Source: Paenibacillus harenae DSM 16969 | GTDB lineage: Bacteria > Bacillota > Bacilli > Paenibacillales > Paenibacillaceae | NCBI RefSeq assembly: GCF_000422465.1 | Contig: NZ_KE383842.1 | Location: 1,932,710 to 1,996,709 of the forward strand | Direction of reading: 5' to 3' | DNA: 64,000 nt | Part shown: piece after piece, positions 44,722-53,983 of the stretch | Layout of the letters: the number at the start of each line of letters is the position of its first letter | Position numbering within the stretch: the stretch's first letter is position 1 | Notes under the pieces: model-generated | Database searches by the model: none | What the model saw: only the letters and a program-made list of their open reading frames with translations | Told to the model about the DNA's origin: nothing | Translations under genes and position numbers: made by a program

Positions 44722-44749
44722 TGAAACCGGTTTCATGAAACCGGTTTCT
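44722..44749 (-). promoter_or_regulatory. Tandem LacI/CcpA-type operator before the GH30 gene
   Basis: Two copies of a 14-bp palindrome abut: TGAAACCGGTTTCA (44722-44735, 14 of 14 cre consensus positions) and TGAAACCGGTTTCT (44736-44749, 13 of 14). They lie 64 bases before the GH30 start, just after the kinase terminator. A perfect symmetric pair suggests a dedicated LacI-family regulator as much as CcpA. Confidence 0.7.
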
Positions 44750-44758
44750 AAATGCGTT

Positions 44759-44798
44759 AAAAAAAGAGGAATCCCACGATGCGGAATCCCGCTTCCTC
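44759..44798 (-). terminator. Terminator of the kinase gene
   Basis: GAGGAA (44766-44771) pairs with TTCCTC (44793-44798); the loop contains an inner GCGG-GATT-CCGC hairpin. On the minus strand it is followed by seven T. It separates the kinase gene from the GH30 unit. Confidence 0.65.
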
Positions 44799-44887
44799 GA
44801 TTTTACATCGCGTCCTCTCAATTATCATCCGACTTCCTACCTAATTCCTGCCTAATGTTTGAGTCGAGAACCGCTTGTTTTGTCTCT

Positions 44888-47713
44888 TTATGCGGAATTA
44901 TGCAAACCCTGTCCGGTCTCCAGAAGAGGCAAACAAAGCCGGACTGTTGTGCCGCCCATCAATTCGCTTTCGATACGGAACCCCGGATTATCGGGAAAAT
45001 GAAGCTTCAGCCGGGCGCACACGTTTTTCAGCCCGATACCGCTTGAACCTTCCTGCGGACTTAACTCTCCATCCGTACCGTTCAGAACGGCCGTGACCTC
45101 CGCCAATCGTTCCTCGTCCATGCCGATTCCGTTATCGCGAATATCGATATATAGAAACTTCTCGTCGCTCTGGGCGCGAATGAGGATGCCGGCCCCTTCT
45201 TTGTATCCGACAAAGGCGTGTTTCATGCTGTTCTCTACGATCGGTTGAAGGGAAAATCTCAGGACGGACGCGTTCATTAAAGGTTCCGGAACTTCAATCA
45301 TCAAATCGACGATATGGCCGAGCCGCATATTGTGGATGGCGATAAAATTCTTCACATGATCGATTTCTTTCTGCAGCGGAATCATAACGGAACCTCTGCC
45401 CACACTGTAACGAAACATATCGGACAAGGTACGGATCATGATGCTGACGTCGTGCATACCGTAGCGGATGCTTTTCATGTTGATGGACTCCAAGGTATTG
45501 TAAAGAAAATGCGGATTAATCTGCGACTGCAGCATGTCAAGCTCCGCCTTTACCTTGAGTGTGTTCATCTCCTTCTCCTTCAGCTTCGATTGGGCGTTCT
45601 CTTCGAGAATCCTCATGTTTTCCTGAATCAGGTGATTCATTTTGTGAACCATCTCATTGTAATTTTCAATCAGCATCCCGATTTCGTTCTTCGAGCCCCC
45701 TTGAACCAAATGGTCAAAATGCACCTTTGAAATATGGTTAATCGAGCCCATCAGCCGTTCGATCGGTTTCGACAGCAGATTGCTCAGCAGGCTCGCGAGC
45801 AGGAAGGAAAACAAGGATACCCCTAACAATACAAATAAAAAACGATAAAAATATTCCCTGTACTGGGCCTCGAACTCCTCTTTCGGGTACTGAAAGGTTG
45901 CGGTCATTCCCGTATTTGCCAGCGGATACGAATAGCTGAACAACTTCGTTGCGTAATCGCTCGAATACCGGTGAAATTGAAAAAGCTCCTTGTTCTGCCC
46001 GTTTGACACAAAGAAACCGGAAGATTGGAAATCCATATTTTTGAACAGGTCGTCTTTGGGAACGGCCAGCAAATAGTAAGACTGTCCTGTGTCGAGCGCT
46101 TTATTCAGCAGCGGAATTCTCTTCACGATCGCCGCATTATAGCGGCTGGCAATGTCCATATAGTCCGAAACCCAGTAGGATGAATCGGTATCTCTGAAGA
46201 GCGATTTATTGACCGTAAACAAATTAAGATTGTTCGAAAAGATGGAAGAGTAAAGCGCCGATCCTTTATTGTCGTACAGAACAAGATAGGCAAAGTTATT
46301 GACGCCGGGATAAGCGGCAATAGAAGCGTAATTAACCTCCGTGTCTTTATAATAAGGGATATTATTGGGCAAACTGTTCTGCTTCGTCAGAAATTCCTGC
46401 AGCTCCTGGCTGATCGTCAGCCGGTTGATTGTATTTTCCAGCCGCTGGACCCCCAGGTGGGCGGACGTTTTCGTCAGCTCGCCGATACGGCTCAGAAACT
46501 GTCCGGCGGTATTGTTGATGCTTTGCGTGAGCATGAAAGAATACAGCAGTCCGCTCGCAAGCGCAGGAACAAGGACGGATATAATAAAGGTGATCAGGAT
46601 TTTATTTTTCAAGGACAATTCCCGGGAACCGCTTTTGAACAAATCGGCCGCGACGGACTTCAGGTTCAGGTCATCCGACAAGGACTGCCTGCGCACCGCC
46701 ATGGATAATTTGCGGAAGGGAACGAAAATTTTCTTGGAGCGCACAAAACTGACTCCGAAGGTTAGCAGAAGGGCAGCTGCCGCAATCGCTATAAAGATGA
46801 CCACGACCCGGAGCAGCGGAGGATTGAGGTCATCTGCAGAATAAAGATAAGTAACCTGGTATGGGAACAGCTCCAGCTTGTTTCTTTCTGCGACGTACGT
46901 TTCATTTCCATGCGAGAGCCTTCCGGTGCCGACTGCCGTCGCATGAATCACCAGGTCCGGATCGGTTATGCTGCTCCAGATCGGCTGGCCGCTCTCGTCG
47001 CTCACTACAACAGGGATGTGTACCTCGTCACGGTCCTCTTCGGCGGCATTAAATAAGTCTTCCTGCAAGACAAAGACGACAAAAATCCCGATATTGCCGT
47101 TATTGATCACCAGTCTGCCGGAGGTTTGGGATACAAAGTCTTTCAATTCATCGTTCATCAACGCTTGATTTTTCGCCTGAAGTCCACCCTGATCGAATCT
47201 TAAAATTTTACGGTTGTTTTCGACCAGAGCATTTGTCCAGCCCTGCGAATCGAAGGCTTCCTTATTCAAACTAGGCAGCACATGCAGATCCGGTTCGCCG
47301 ATCTCCTTCCTGTAGGAGTACTGGTTTCGGTCGGCGCCGATCAAATAGACGGATTTATATAGGGAAGGCGACAGGTTCAGCGCGTTTAACTTCTCGTTAA
47401 GCTCCTCCGTCGCCTGACGAATCGTATCTTTATCCCTTAACGGCAGGAAACTGGCCGAGTATTTGCGCAGGTCGTTTTTCTCAAACAGGTCCATCGTGTT
47501 GTTGATTTCAGCAATAATCGTTGTCAGGTTTTGCCCGTAAAACGTCTGAAAACCTTCTTTTTCATTCGCTTGAATGACTTGGCTGTTTTTATTCAAATAG
47601 GAAAATCCGGTCCATACCAGAATCAGCTGCGCGATCAGGCTTAATAGAAGCGCAAGCACGGTGATGCGTTTAACCGTAGGTTCAAACCTGTTCGTTCTCA
47701 GCAGTTCTCTCAT
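44888..47713 (-). CDS. Sensor histidine kinase, YesM type, with two tandem sensor modules
   Basis: A 941-residue kinase, well above the usual 580-600. The start is the ATG at 47713 after GGGGACG. Helix 1 at about 18-38, first extracellular domain about 40-298, helix 2 at about 300-325, a cytoplasmic linker about 326-370, helix 3 at about 372-394, second extracellular domain about 395-622, helix 4 at about 624-645, HAMP, His_kinase with His735 (QINPHFLYN) and HATPase with Asn-box IVENSMKHA and DNGIG. So a transmembrane-sensor-transmembrane unit is present twice. It lies 46 bases after its response-regulator gene, downstream of an ABC importer, and probably senses its substrate. Confidence 0.92.
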   Translation of the reverse strand: MRELLRTNRFEPTVKRITVLALLLSLIAQLILVWTGFSYLNKNSQVIQANEKEGFQTFYGQNLTTIIAEINNTMDLFEKNDLRKYSASFLPLRDKDTIRQATEELNEKLNALNLSPSLYKSVYLIGADRNQYSYRKEIGEPDLHVLPSLNKEAFDSQGWTNALVENNRKILRFDQGGLQAKNQALMNDELKDFVSQTSGRLVINNGNIGIFVVFVLQEDLFNAAEEDRDEVHIPVVVSDESGQPIWSSITDPDLVIHATAVGTGRLSHGNETYVAERNKLELFPYQVTYLYSADDLNPPLLRVVVIFIAIAAAALLLTFGVSFVRSKKIFVPFRKLSMAVRRQSLSDDLNLKSVAADLFKSGSRELSLKNKILITFIISVLVPALASGLLYSFMLTQSINNTAGQFLSRIGELTKTSAHLGVQRLENTINRLTISQELQEFLTKQNSLPNNIPYYKDTEVNYASIAAYPGVNNFAYLVLYDNKGSALYSSIFSNNLNLFTVNKSLFRDTDSSYWVSDYMDIASRYNAAIVKRIPLLNKALDTGQSYYLLAVPKDDLFKNMDFQSSGFFVSNGQNKELFQFHRYSSDYATKLFSYSYPLANTGMTATFQYPKEEFEAQYREYFYRFLFVLLGVSLFSFLLASLLSNLLSKPIERLMGSINHISKVHFDHLVQGGSKNEIGMLIENYNEMVHKMNHLIQENMRILEENAQSKLKEKEMNTLKVKAELDMLQSQINPHFLYNTLESINMKSIRYGMHDVSIMIRTLSDMFRYSVGRGSVMIPLQKEIDHVKNFIAIHNMRLGHIVDLMIEVPEPLMNASVLRFSLQPIVENSMKHAFVGYKEGAGILIRAQSDEKFLYIDIRDNGIGMDEERLAEVTAVLNGTDGELSPQEGSSGIGLKNVCARLKLHFPDNPGFRIESELMGGTTVRLCLPLLETGQGLHNSA

Positions 47714-47759
47714 GGATGCTCGTCCCCGTTTAATGTCTTTTATGCGAAGCCTCTCCGAA

Positions 47760-49061
47760 TTATTGTTCCATAGACAACCTGTATTCCAAGGGCGTTTTCC
47801 CGACAAATTTCTTGAATGTCGCCGAGAAATAGGCAGGATCCGAGTAGCCTACCATCTCTACGACTTCATAAATCTTGTTCCCGGGGTCTTTAAGCAGCGT
47901 TTTCGCCTGTTCAATCCGCAGGACGGTCAAAAACTGGATGTAATTTTCGCCTGTTTCTTTGAATAAAGCGCTTAAATAATTCGGCGTCACATGGACATGC
48001 TCAGCCACTTTCTTCAAAGTGACGTTCTTTGAATAGTTTTGGCGGACATATTTTTTCGCTTCCTCGATGATGTAATGCGCGCCTTTGGGCGACGGCGAAT
48101 CCTCCATCACCGGCTCCGAGATCCCGGTACGGTTATCAACGTCTACGTATTCGCCTATGCAAAGGCGGTTCCCTTCGCCGGAGGAAGCCAGAGCGAGCTC
48201 GGCCGAGCGGTATGAAACATGTACTTGCTCGATATTGGTTACGGAAACGCCGATACCGATGGTGAATGTCGACTGCCAGAGCCCCATGCAGGCGCCGAGC
48301 TGCTTCTTCAACTTGAGCATTTCATCCCGCGAGTCGATATCCCGTCCGATGAAGTAGCATCGGGCGGTTTCCGGATCGACATAATGGTAACCGAGATCTT
48401 TGGCTTCCCACAGCTCCGACAGCATGTTGTCAAGGGAAAAGACGATCAATCGGAACTCCTTCTTGCCGACCCCGGAAACGCCGTTCCGCAGCCGGTCCAG
48501 AGATAAGATGGATACCTGATAGTCGGATTCCTGCGAAAGGATGAATTCGGCTTCCGCAGCCGATTGTTCGATATCATCCTGGCTCATCATTCCGGCTAAC
48601 AGTTCTTTCAGAAAATTTACCCGGAGCATCCGGGAAAGAAGTCTTTCTTTGCGTTCAAGGGTCGCCTGGCGATATTCGATTTGCTTTTCATTAATCATCT
48701 TCCGATGAAGCTCTTTAAAGATAGCGAAAAGGTCTTCGATGATCGTCGGCTTGAGCAAATAATCGGACGCCCCTAACTTAAGCGCTTGCTTGGCGTACTC
48801 AAAGTCATCATACCCGGAAAGTATAATGACTTTGACGAAGGGATACTTCTCTTTTATTGCCCCGAGGAGCTGTATTCCGTCCATAAACGGCATACGGATA
48901 TCGGTGAGTATGACATCGACGGGCCTTTCCTCCATGAGAGCAAGAGCTTCCAATCCGTGAGCGCCGACTCCGGCAATTTCATAGCCGATCGTCGGCCAAT
49001 TCAGCGACGCAAGACCATCGCGTATTTCCGCTTCATCGTCCACGATTAAAATGGTGAACAT
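47760..49061 (-). CDS. Response regulator, YesN type (REC + AraC HTH)
   Basis: A 433-residue regulator: receiver domain 1-120 with VDDE, phospho-acceptor Asp54 in LTDIRMPFMDG and YLLKPT; a coiled and variable middle (about 130-325); AraC helix-turn-helix at about 330-430 (VAEHVHVTPNYLSALFKE, MVGYSDPAYFSATFKK, GKTPLEYRL). The ribosome site is weak (GGGTG). It precedes its kinase at 47713 and follows the importer genes by 65 bases, so the whole set may be one operon. Confidence 0.94.
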   Translation of the reverse strand: MFTILIVDDEAEIRDGLASLNWPTIGYEIAGVGAHGLEALALMEERPVDVILTDIRMPFMDGIQLLGAIKEKYPFVKVIILSGYDDFEYAKQALKLGASDYLLKPTIIEDLFAIFKELHRKMINEKQIEYRQATLERKERLLSRMLRVNFLKELLAGMMSQDDIEQSAAEAEFILSQESDYQVSILSLDRLRNGVSGVGKKEFRLIVFSLDNMLSELWEAKDLGYHYVDPETARCYFIGRDIDSRDEMLKLKKQLGACMGLWQSTFTIGIGVSVTNIEQVHVSYRSAELALASSGEGNRLCIGEYVDVDNRTGISEPVMEDSPSPKGAHYIIEEAKKYVRQNYSKNVTLKKVAEHVHVTPNYLSALFKETGENYIQFLTVLRIEQAKTLLKDPGNKIYEVVEMVGYSDPAYFSATFKKFVGKTPLEYRLSMEQ

Positions 49062-49126
49062 AGCTGCACCCGCTTCTTGTTGAAGTGAATAGACTTTTTT
49101 CCGACATTTTTCGACATATTTCTATT

Positions 49127-49966
49127 TTAACCTTTGACCGCGCCCGCGGCAATACCATCCACCAAATACCTCTGCCCGAAGAAGAAGACGGCAATCGTCG
49201 GAATCATGAACAGAATCGCAGCAGCCGAGCTCGGCTGCTGCAGCACGACATTCGGGTTGTCTGGCAGATGATAGCCGATCGTAGCCAGAGCGGTGGCAAG
49301 CGGATAATTCTCGTCCTTCAAAAACATGAAAGGCGTAATGAAGTCGCCCCAGGTCCACTGGAAACACGTAATCGCCGCCGTCCAGGTTGCCGGCGTGGCC
49401 AAAGGCAGAAAAATGGTCCAGTAAATTCTGAGCGTTGAGCAGCCGTCGATCCGGGCAGCTTCTTCAAGCTCCTTCGGGATCGAGGAAAAGAACTGCTTGT
49501 ACAGAAAAATAAAAAACGGCGCCCCGCCAATGCCCCACAGGAGCCATGGATAAAACGTATTATTAAAATCCAGCTTATTGAAGAGAATATAAGTCGGAAT
49601 TTGGGTCACAATCTGGGGCAGCATCATGGTGGAAGTAATCACCAGGAAGAACAGTTTCTTCCCCGGCGCGTGAAGTCTCGCGAACGCAAACCCGGCCAGC
49701 GCGCTGGACATTGTCGTCAAAGGCACATAAATGGCGCAAATAATGAGCGAGTTTTTCAGAAAGGCAGGAAACTCGATCATGGTCACGGCCAATACGTAGT
49801 TATTCCAATCGAAACCAGCCGGCAGCAGGGTCGGCAGGGAACCCAGCGGATTGAGCGAATTGACGACCGTCAGAACGAAAGGATAACCGAAAATGACCGT
49901 CAATAAAGCGATTAGGCCGTACACTGCAATTCGAAGAGGCAGCTTGTTAATACCAGAGTTAACCAT
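49127..49966 (-). CDS. Carbohydrate ABC permease (MalG/UgpE type)
   Basis: A 279-residue CUT1 permease with six spans, EAA loop EEAARIDGCS (near 168) and typical terminal DGIAAGAVKG. The ATG at 49966 follows GCAGGAGGTG. It starts 2 bases after the partner permease's stop codon and precedes the regulator gene. The substrate is presumably an oligosaccharide released by the GH30 or alginate-lyase-like enzyme nearby; that link is positional. Confidence 0.93.
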   Translation of the reverse strand: MVNSGINKLPLRIAVYGLIALLTVIFGYPFVLTVVNSLNPLGSLPTLLPAGFDWNNYVLAVTMIEFPAFLKNSLIICAIYVPLTTMSSALAGFAFARLHAPGKKLFFLVITSTMMLPQIVTQIPTYILFNKLDFNNTFYPWLLWGIGGAPFFIFLYKQFFSSIPKELEEAARIDGCSTLRIYWTIFLPLATPATWTAAITCFQWTWGDFITPFMFLKDENYPLATALATIGYHLPDNPNVVLQQPSSAAAILFMIPTIAVFFFGQRYLVDGIAAGAVKG

Positions 49967-49968
49967 CC

Positions 49969-50877
49969 CTACACCTCCTGCTCGGTCTCATAATAGACCC
50001 AGTACCGGCTTGAATAAAAGACTAAAATGGTCAGCAGCAGGATCGCGATAAACAAGACCCACATGAGCGCCAAACCGTAACCGAACCGTTGAAACGCAAA
50101 GATTTGCTGAAAAGCGTGTACCAAATATAAATAATTGGGCTTAATCGGCGGATCCAGAAGCGTTTTGCCTGTCAACAGGATGGGTTGAATATACATTTGA
50201 AGCGACGCGATGCTGCCCATAATTAAATTTAAGAAAAGGACATGGGTCATCAGCGGCAAAGTGACCGTAAAAAATTTGCGGATCGGACTTGCTCCGTCAA
50301 TCTCGGCCGCCTCATACAAATCGGCGGGAATGCCCTTCAAGCCTGCGAGATTAATGAGCAGACTGCTGCCCGCTCCCCATAACAGCATCACGATCAGCGC
50401 GGTTGTCGCATACTCGTAGCCGAGCCAGCTCACCTGCGGAAGATGAAGACGGTTGAAAAACGTATTAAGCAGCCCTTCGCCGGAAAAAATAAACTTCCAC
50501 ATCAATACGGTGGAAACGACCGGCACAACGGAAGGCATATAGAAAGCGGTTCTGTACCAGGAAAGCCCTTTGATCTTCAGGTTTAACAGGATCGCCAGGA
50601 AAAGGCCGATGGCTAGACTGAGCGGGACGTTAATCGCTGTAACAAGCAGCGTACGGCCGAGCGCATATATCGATTCGGAATCCTCGAACACCGTTTTGTA
50701 ATTGTTGAACCCGACAAATTTCAATTTGTCCATGTTAAAGCCCGTGTAATTCGTAAAACTCAGATACAGGCCGTACAGCAGCGGGAATACCCCAAGAGTG
50801 ATAAAAATAATAAGCCAGGGAGAAACGAAGGCGTAAAAAGTCCCGTATTGTCTCCATTTTTTTGTTTGCAGCATCAT
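49969..50877 (-). CDS. Carbohydrate ABC permease (MalF/UgpA type)
   Basis: A 302-residue CUT1 permease: YGTFYAFVSPWLIIFITLGV first span, six spans in all, EAA loop YEAAEIDGAS (near 205). Start at the first of two ATGs after GGAGGAG. It lies downstream of the binding protein across two hairpins (50892-50956). Confidence 0.93.
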   Translation of the reverse strand: MMLQTKKWRQYGTFYAFVSPWLIIFITLGVFPLLYGLYLSFTNYTGFNMDKLKFVGFNNYKTVFEDSESIYALGRTLLVTAINVPLSLAIGLFLAILLNLKIKGLSWYRTAFYMPSVVPVVSTVLMWKFIFSGEGLLNTFFNRLHLPQVSWLGYEYATTALIVMLLWGAGSSLLINLAGLKGIPADLYEAAEIDGASPIRKFFTVTLPLMTHVLFLNLIMGSIASLQMYIQPILLTGKTLLDPPIKPNYLYLVHAFQQIFAFQRFGYGLALMWVLFIAILLLTILVFYSSRYWVYYETEQEV

Positions 50878-50891
50878 TCGTCACTCCTCCA

Positions 50892-50956
50892 GCGTTTTCG
50901 TAAGAAAACGCACATCGTAAGCATAGGCTTAAACGGAAAGGGAGAAAACCTTCTCC
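50892..50956 (-). other. Two hairpins between binding-protein and permease genes
   Basis: GCGTTTTC-GTAA-GAAAACGC (50892-50911) and GGGAGAA-AACC-TTCTCCC (50939-50956). Read on the minus strand, the second is followed by TTTCCGTTT. They lie just after the binding-protein stop and may attenuate permease expression or protect the upstream message. Confidence 0.55.
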
Positions 50957-50973
50957 CTCTCCCTTCTTTTACT

Positions 50974-52356
50974 TTACTGAATGGCATTCATATTCTCTTG
51001 AATAATCAGGTTCATGTTTTTCGTCAGCTCATTCAAGGCGTCGTCCAGGTCCGCTTTACCGAAATAAACCGGCGTCACGTATTTGTCCAGAAGGGTTTGG
51101 CCGTTAAGCAAGAACGGATTGCTTTCCAAAGGAACGTTCGAGTACTTCAATTCTTCCTGAAGCTGGTTGTACACCCTTTTGTCGAAATCGGTTTCTTGCG
51201 GCATCAGCGGAATCAGCGATTTAAGCGCCGGTACTCCCCAGCCGCCGGATGCGCGGTTTTTCGCCGGAGTGCCCGCCATAATATATTCGAACACCTTCCA
51301 GGCCTGATCCGGATTCTTTGTATTCTTGCTAATGATAAATCCGGTAGCTGCGCCCGTCGGCGACACTAGATTGCCATTCTCGGCAATAGGCGCAGGAAGC
51401 ATGCCGAAATCGTTGAGGTGAGTCTTCATTTTCTCGTCGCCGCGAATCATGCCGGAGAACCAGTAGCCTGCCATGATCATGGCGGCTTTATTATTCATAA
51501 ACAAATCTCCGCCCCATGTAGCGGGATCCTGATTCACGTCGTTTTTACCCAGGTTATTCTTGACGGCATCCACCCACATGGAAACAGCTTCCTTCACTTC
51601 CGGTTTTGTGAAATCGGCTGTTTTCATATCTTCGGAGAAAACCTTGACGTCCTTGCTCGCAAGATAATCCATGATGGACGGAAGGTCCGCTTGCGTTTTC
51701 GAACCCAGCGCGAGGCCGTATTGCTTCACCTTGCCGTCTTCCTTTAGGGTCAATTTTTTGCCCAATTCCATTAATTCGTTCCACGTGAGCGGACTTTTCG
51801 AATCCGGAACCTGCACGCCTGCAGCGTCAAACAAGGTTTTGTTGTAGAAGATCGTAAAGTCCGGCGACCAATCTTTCGGCATGCCGTATAGAGGTCCTTG
51901 TCCTTGAACCTTGCCGTCGAAGCGGAACAGATTCACCGGGGGAAGGAAATCGTCTTCTTTAAGCATCTCGCTCTTCTGCAGATACGGAGTAAGGTCCATA
52001 GCCAGACCCTTGACGACATAGGAGGTCAGGTCGACTGCGCCCTGCGCCCGAATCAGGTCCGGCGCATCGTTTGTGGCGATTTGGGCAGCCAGCTTCTGCG
52101 GATTGAGCTCTTCCAGTTTAATTTTAATGCCGGGGTTGTTTGTTTCGAATTCAGTCACTTCGTCATCCGAAACCTCGCCCTTATTCAGCGCTACACGAAT
52201 CGTAACCTGCGCATCGGTGCTTGCGCCTGTTTGCGGCTCATTCGAAGTGTTGCCTCCCTGATCTTCGTTGACATTGCCCGAAGACGTTCCGCATCCGGTT
52301 ATGAGTACGCAGGTTGCAATGATTGCGGCGAGCGATGTCATGATTCTCTTTTTCAT
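50974..52356 (-). CDS. Sugar ABC transporter substrate-binding lipoprotein
   Basis: A 460-residue SBP family 1 protein: lipobox ITGC (Cys about 22), linker rich in Asn/Ser/Gly/Thr to about 50, binding fold from ATIRVAL-like VTIRVALNKG, with FYNKTLFDAAGVQVP and MIMAGYWFSGMIRG. The ATG follows ACAGGAGG. It is first gene of the importer/two-component set and receives the oligosaccharide outside the membrane. Confidence 0.93.
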   Translation of the reverse strand: MKKRIMTSLAAIIATCVLITGCGTSSGNVNEDQGGNTSNEPQTGASTDAQVTIRVALNKGEVSDDEVTEFETNNPGIKIKLEELNPQKLAAQIATNDAPDLIRAQGAVDLTSYVVKGLAMDLTPYLQKSEMLKEDDFLPPVNLFRFDGKVQGQGPLYGMPKDWSPDFTIFYNKTLFDAAGVQVPDSKSPLTWNELMELGKKLTLKEDGKVKQYGLALGSKTQADLPSIMDYLASKDVKVFSEDMKTADFTKPEVKEAVSMWVDAVKNNLGKNDVNQDPATWGGDLFMNNKAAMIMAGYWFSGMIRGDEKMKTHLNDFGMLPAPIAENGNLVSPTGAATGFIISKNTKNPDQAWKVFEYIMAGTPAKNRASGGWGVPALKSLIPLMPQETDFDKRVYNQLQEELKYSNVPLESNPFLLNGQTLLDKYVTPVYFGKADLDDALNELTKNMNLIIQENMNAIQ

Positions 52357-52558
52357 GTTAACCCTCCTGTGTTTGTTGTCTTCTTAAGCATAACTTGTCC
52401 GCACTGAAACAGGTATTCGACAAAACTACAATAACTATGGCTAGATTACAAACTTGTATATTCTTCAGGTAAAAAGAATATATTCTAAGCCCGGTTCATT
52501 AAGGAAGATCGATCCAACATCGGAGATAATTCCGTATGAACGAGAAAATCAGCAAAAA

Positions 52559-52593
52559 ACCTCCAGTTCCGCAGTAAAAGCGGTGATGGAGGT
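52559..52593 (-). terminator. Rho-independent terminator of the importer/MATE operon
   Basis: On the minus strand ACCTCCATCACCGC pairs with GCGGAACTGGAGGT (internal mismatches) and is followed by TTTTTTG. It lies about 50 bases after the MATE stop codon. Confidence 0.82.
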
Positions 52594-52639
52594 ACTTTTC
52601 ACGTATAAATTAAAGTGATATGCGGGGCTAAGCGAGCAA

Positions 52640-53983
52640 TTACGAATTGACCTTCCTGATCAAATGCGGAATGTACAGAACAAGAAAAACGGATCTTCCC
52701 AAAGCGAATATAAGAAACGAAAACCAAAGTCCATTGTTGTCGTAAGAAGGAACGATGCTTGCCACAGCCAGCAGAAACAGAACCAGTGAAATCAACATGG
52801 AATTTCGGATGGGATACGTAATCGTCATTCCTGTGAACACTCCGTAGAAAACGAGTCCGAAACCGGCGCTGACCGGAAACCAGATCAGCCAATGGCTATA
52901 GGTATTTGCGAGGTCTAGAACAACAACATGTTCCGTAAAAAGGGCAATCGCCGGCTGCTTGATCCACCCATATATGAAGCTGATGGAGAGGGCGGCGACA
53001 ACCGTCCATATCCAGGAAAGGTTGAGCGTCCTTCTCAGAAGCCGAACGCTGCCGGCTCCGCGGGCTTGACCTGCGTATATGCTGCTGGCATTGCCGAATC
53101 CGTCAAAGAAGTAAGCCATCATATAGTGAATTTGCAGCAAAATGGCATTGGCCGCCAGCACATCCGTTCCAAGACCGGCGCTCTGCGAGGTGAACAGATT
53201 GAACATTACCAAAAGGCAAGCGGTTCGGATCATGAGGTCCCCATTGGCAGACAACATTTTTTTCCATTCCGAAACCCGGAACCTTTCCTTCCATCGGGAA
53301 GTTTTATCTTTTCGCCACTGCTTCCACATCCGTGATCGGACAATAATAAGGATACCGAGCACACATGCTGTCCCTTCGGCTATCAAAGTAGCTGCCGCTA
53401 CACCGGCAACATTCCAATGAAACACCTGGACGAAAACCAAATCGAGGGCAATATTCGATACATTCATAAAAATCTGCACGAACAGAGTCGCCTTCAGACG
53501 GGACAAGCCCATTAACCATCCGATAAGAACATAATTAATGAGTGTAAGCGGTGCGCCCCATATCCGAATATTGAAATACTGGGCCGCTTGAATCGAAACA
53601 TCCGGTTCGGGTTGAATAAAGTAAAGCGCTGCACTCAAAATCGGTTTCTGGAGGGCGATGAAGACCATACCGATCAATAAAGCGATGATCAGCGGACGAA
53701 TCAGGGCTGCGATTCCCTCATCCTTGTCTCCCGAGCCAACGGCCTGTGCCGTAAATGCAGAGGTGCTCACTCTAAGAAATCCGAACAGCCAATACAAGGT
53801 ATTGAAAATAAGCGTACCGACGGCAACTCCTCCCAAGTAGGCCGGGTTGTTCAAATGACCGATAATTGCCGTGTCCGCCGCTCCGAGAAGAGGCGTCGTT
53901 ATTGTCGAGATCGTTAACGGCAAAGCCAAAGCCAGGTATGTCCGGTGAGAGGGTAATTGAAGGGAGATATTCGCATTCATCAT
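52640..53983 (-). CDS. MATE family efflux transporter
   Basis: A 447-residue MATE protein with about 12 membrane spans in two similar halves; LALPLTISTITTPLLGAADTAIIGH opens the first half and SANGDLMIRTACLLVMFNLFTSQSAGLG the second. It is of the DinF-like branch by general pattern. The start ATGATG overlaps the stop of the upstream ATPase by 4 bases, so it is translationally coupled to a NikABCDE-type importer. This is unusual: exporter and importer in one transcript. It may export a chelator that the importer retrieves, or simply a drug; see the Zur-box entries. Confidence 0.92.
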   Translation of the reverse strand: MMNANISLQLPSHRTYLALALPLTISTITTPLLGAADTAIIGHLNNPAYLGGVAVGTLIFNTLYWLFGFLRVSTSAFTAQAVGSGDKDEGIAALIRPLIIALLIGMVFIALQKPILSAALYFIQPEPDVSIQAAQYFNIRIWGAPLTLINYVLIGWLMGLSRLKATLFVQIFMNVSNIALDLVFVQVFHWNVAGVAAATLIAEGTACVLGILIIVRSRMWKQWRKDKTSRWKERFRVSEWKKMLSANGDLMIRTACLLVMFNLFTSQSAGLGTDVLAANAILLQIHYMMAYFFDGFGNASSIYAGQARGAGSVRLLRRTLNLSWIWTVVAALSISFIYGWIKQPAIALFTEHVVVLDLANTYSHWLIWFPVSAGFGLVFYGVFTGMTITYPIRNSMLISLVLFLLAVASIVPSYDNNGLWFSFLIFALGRSVFLVLYIPHLIRKVNS

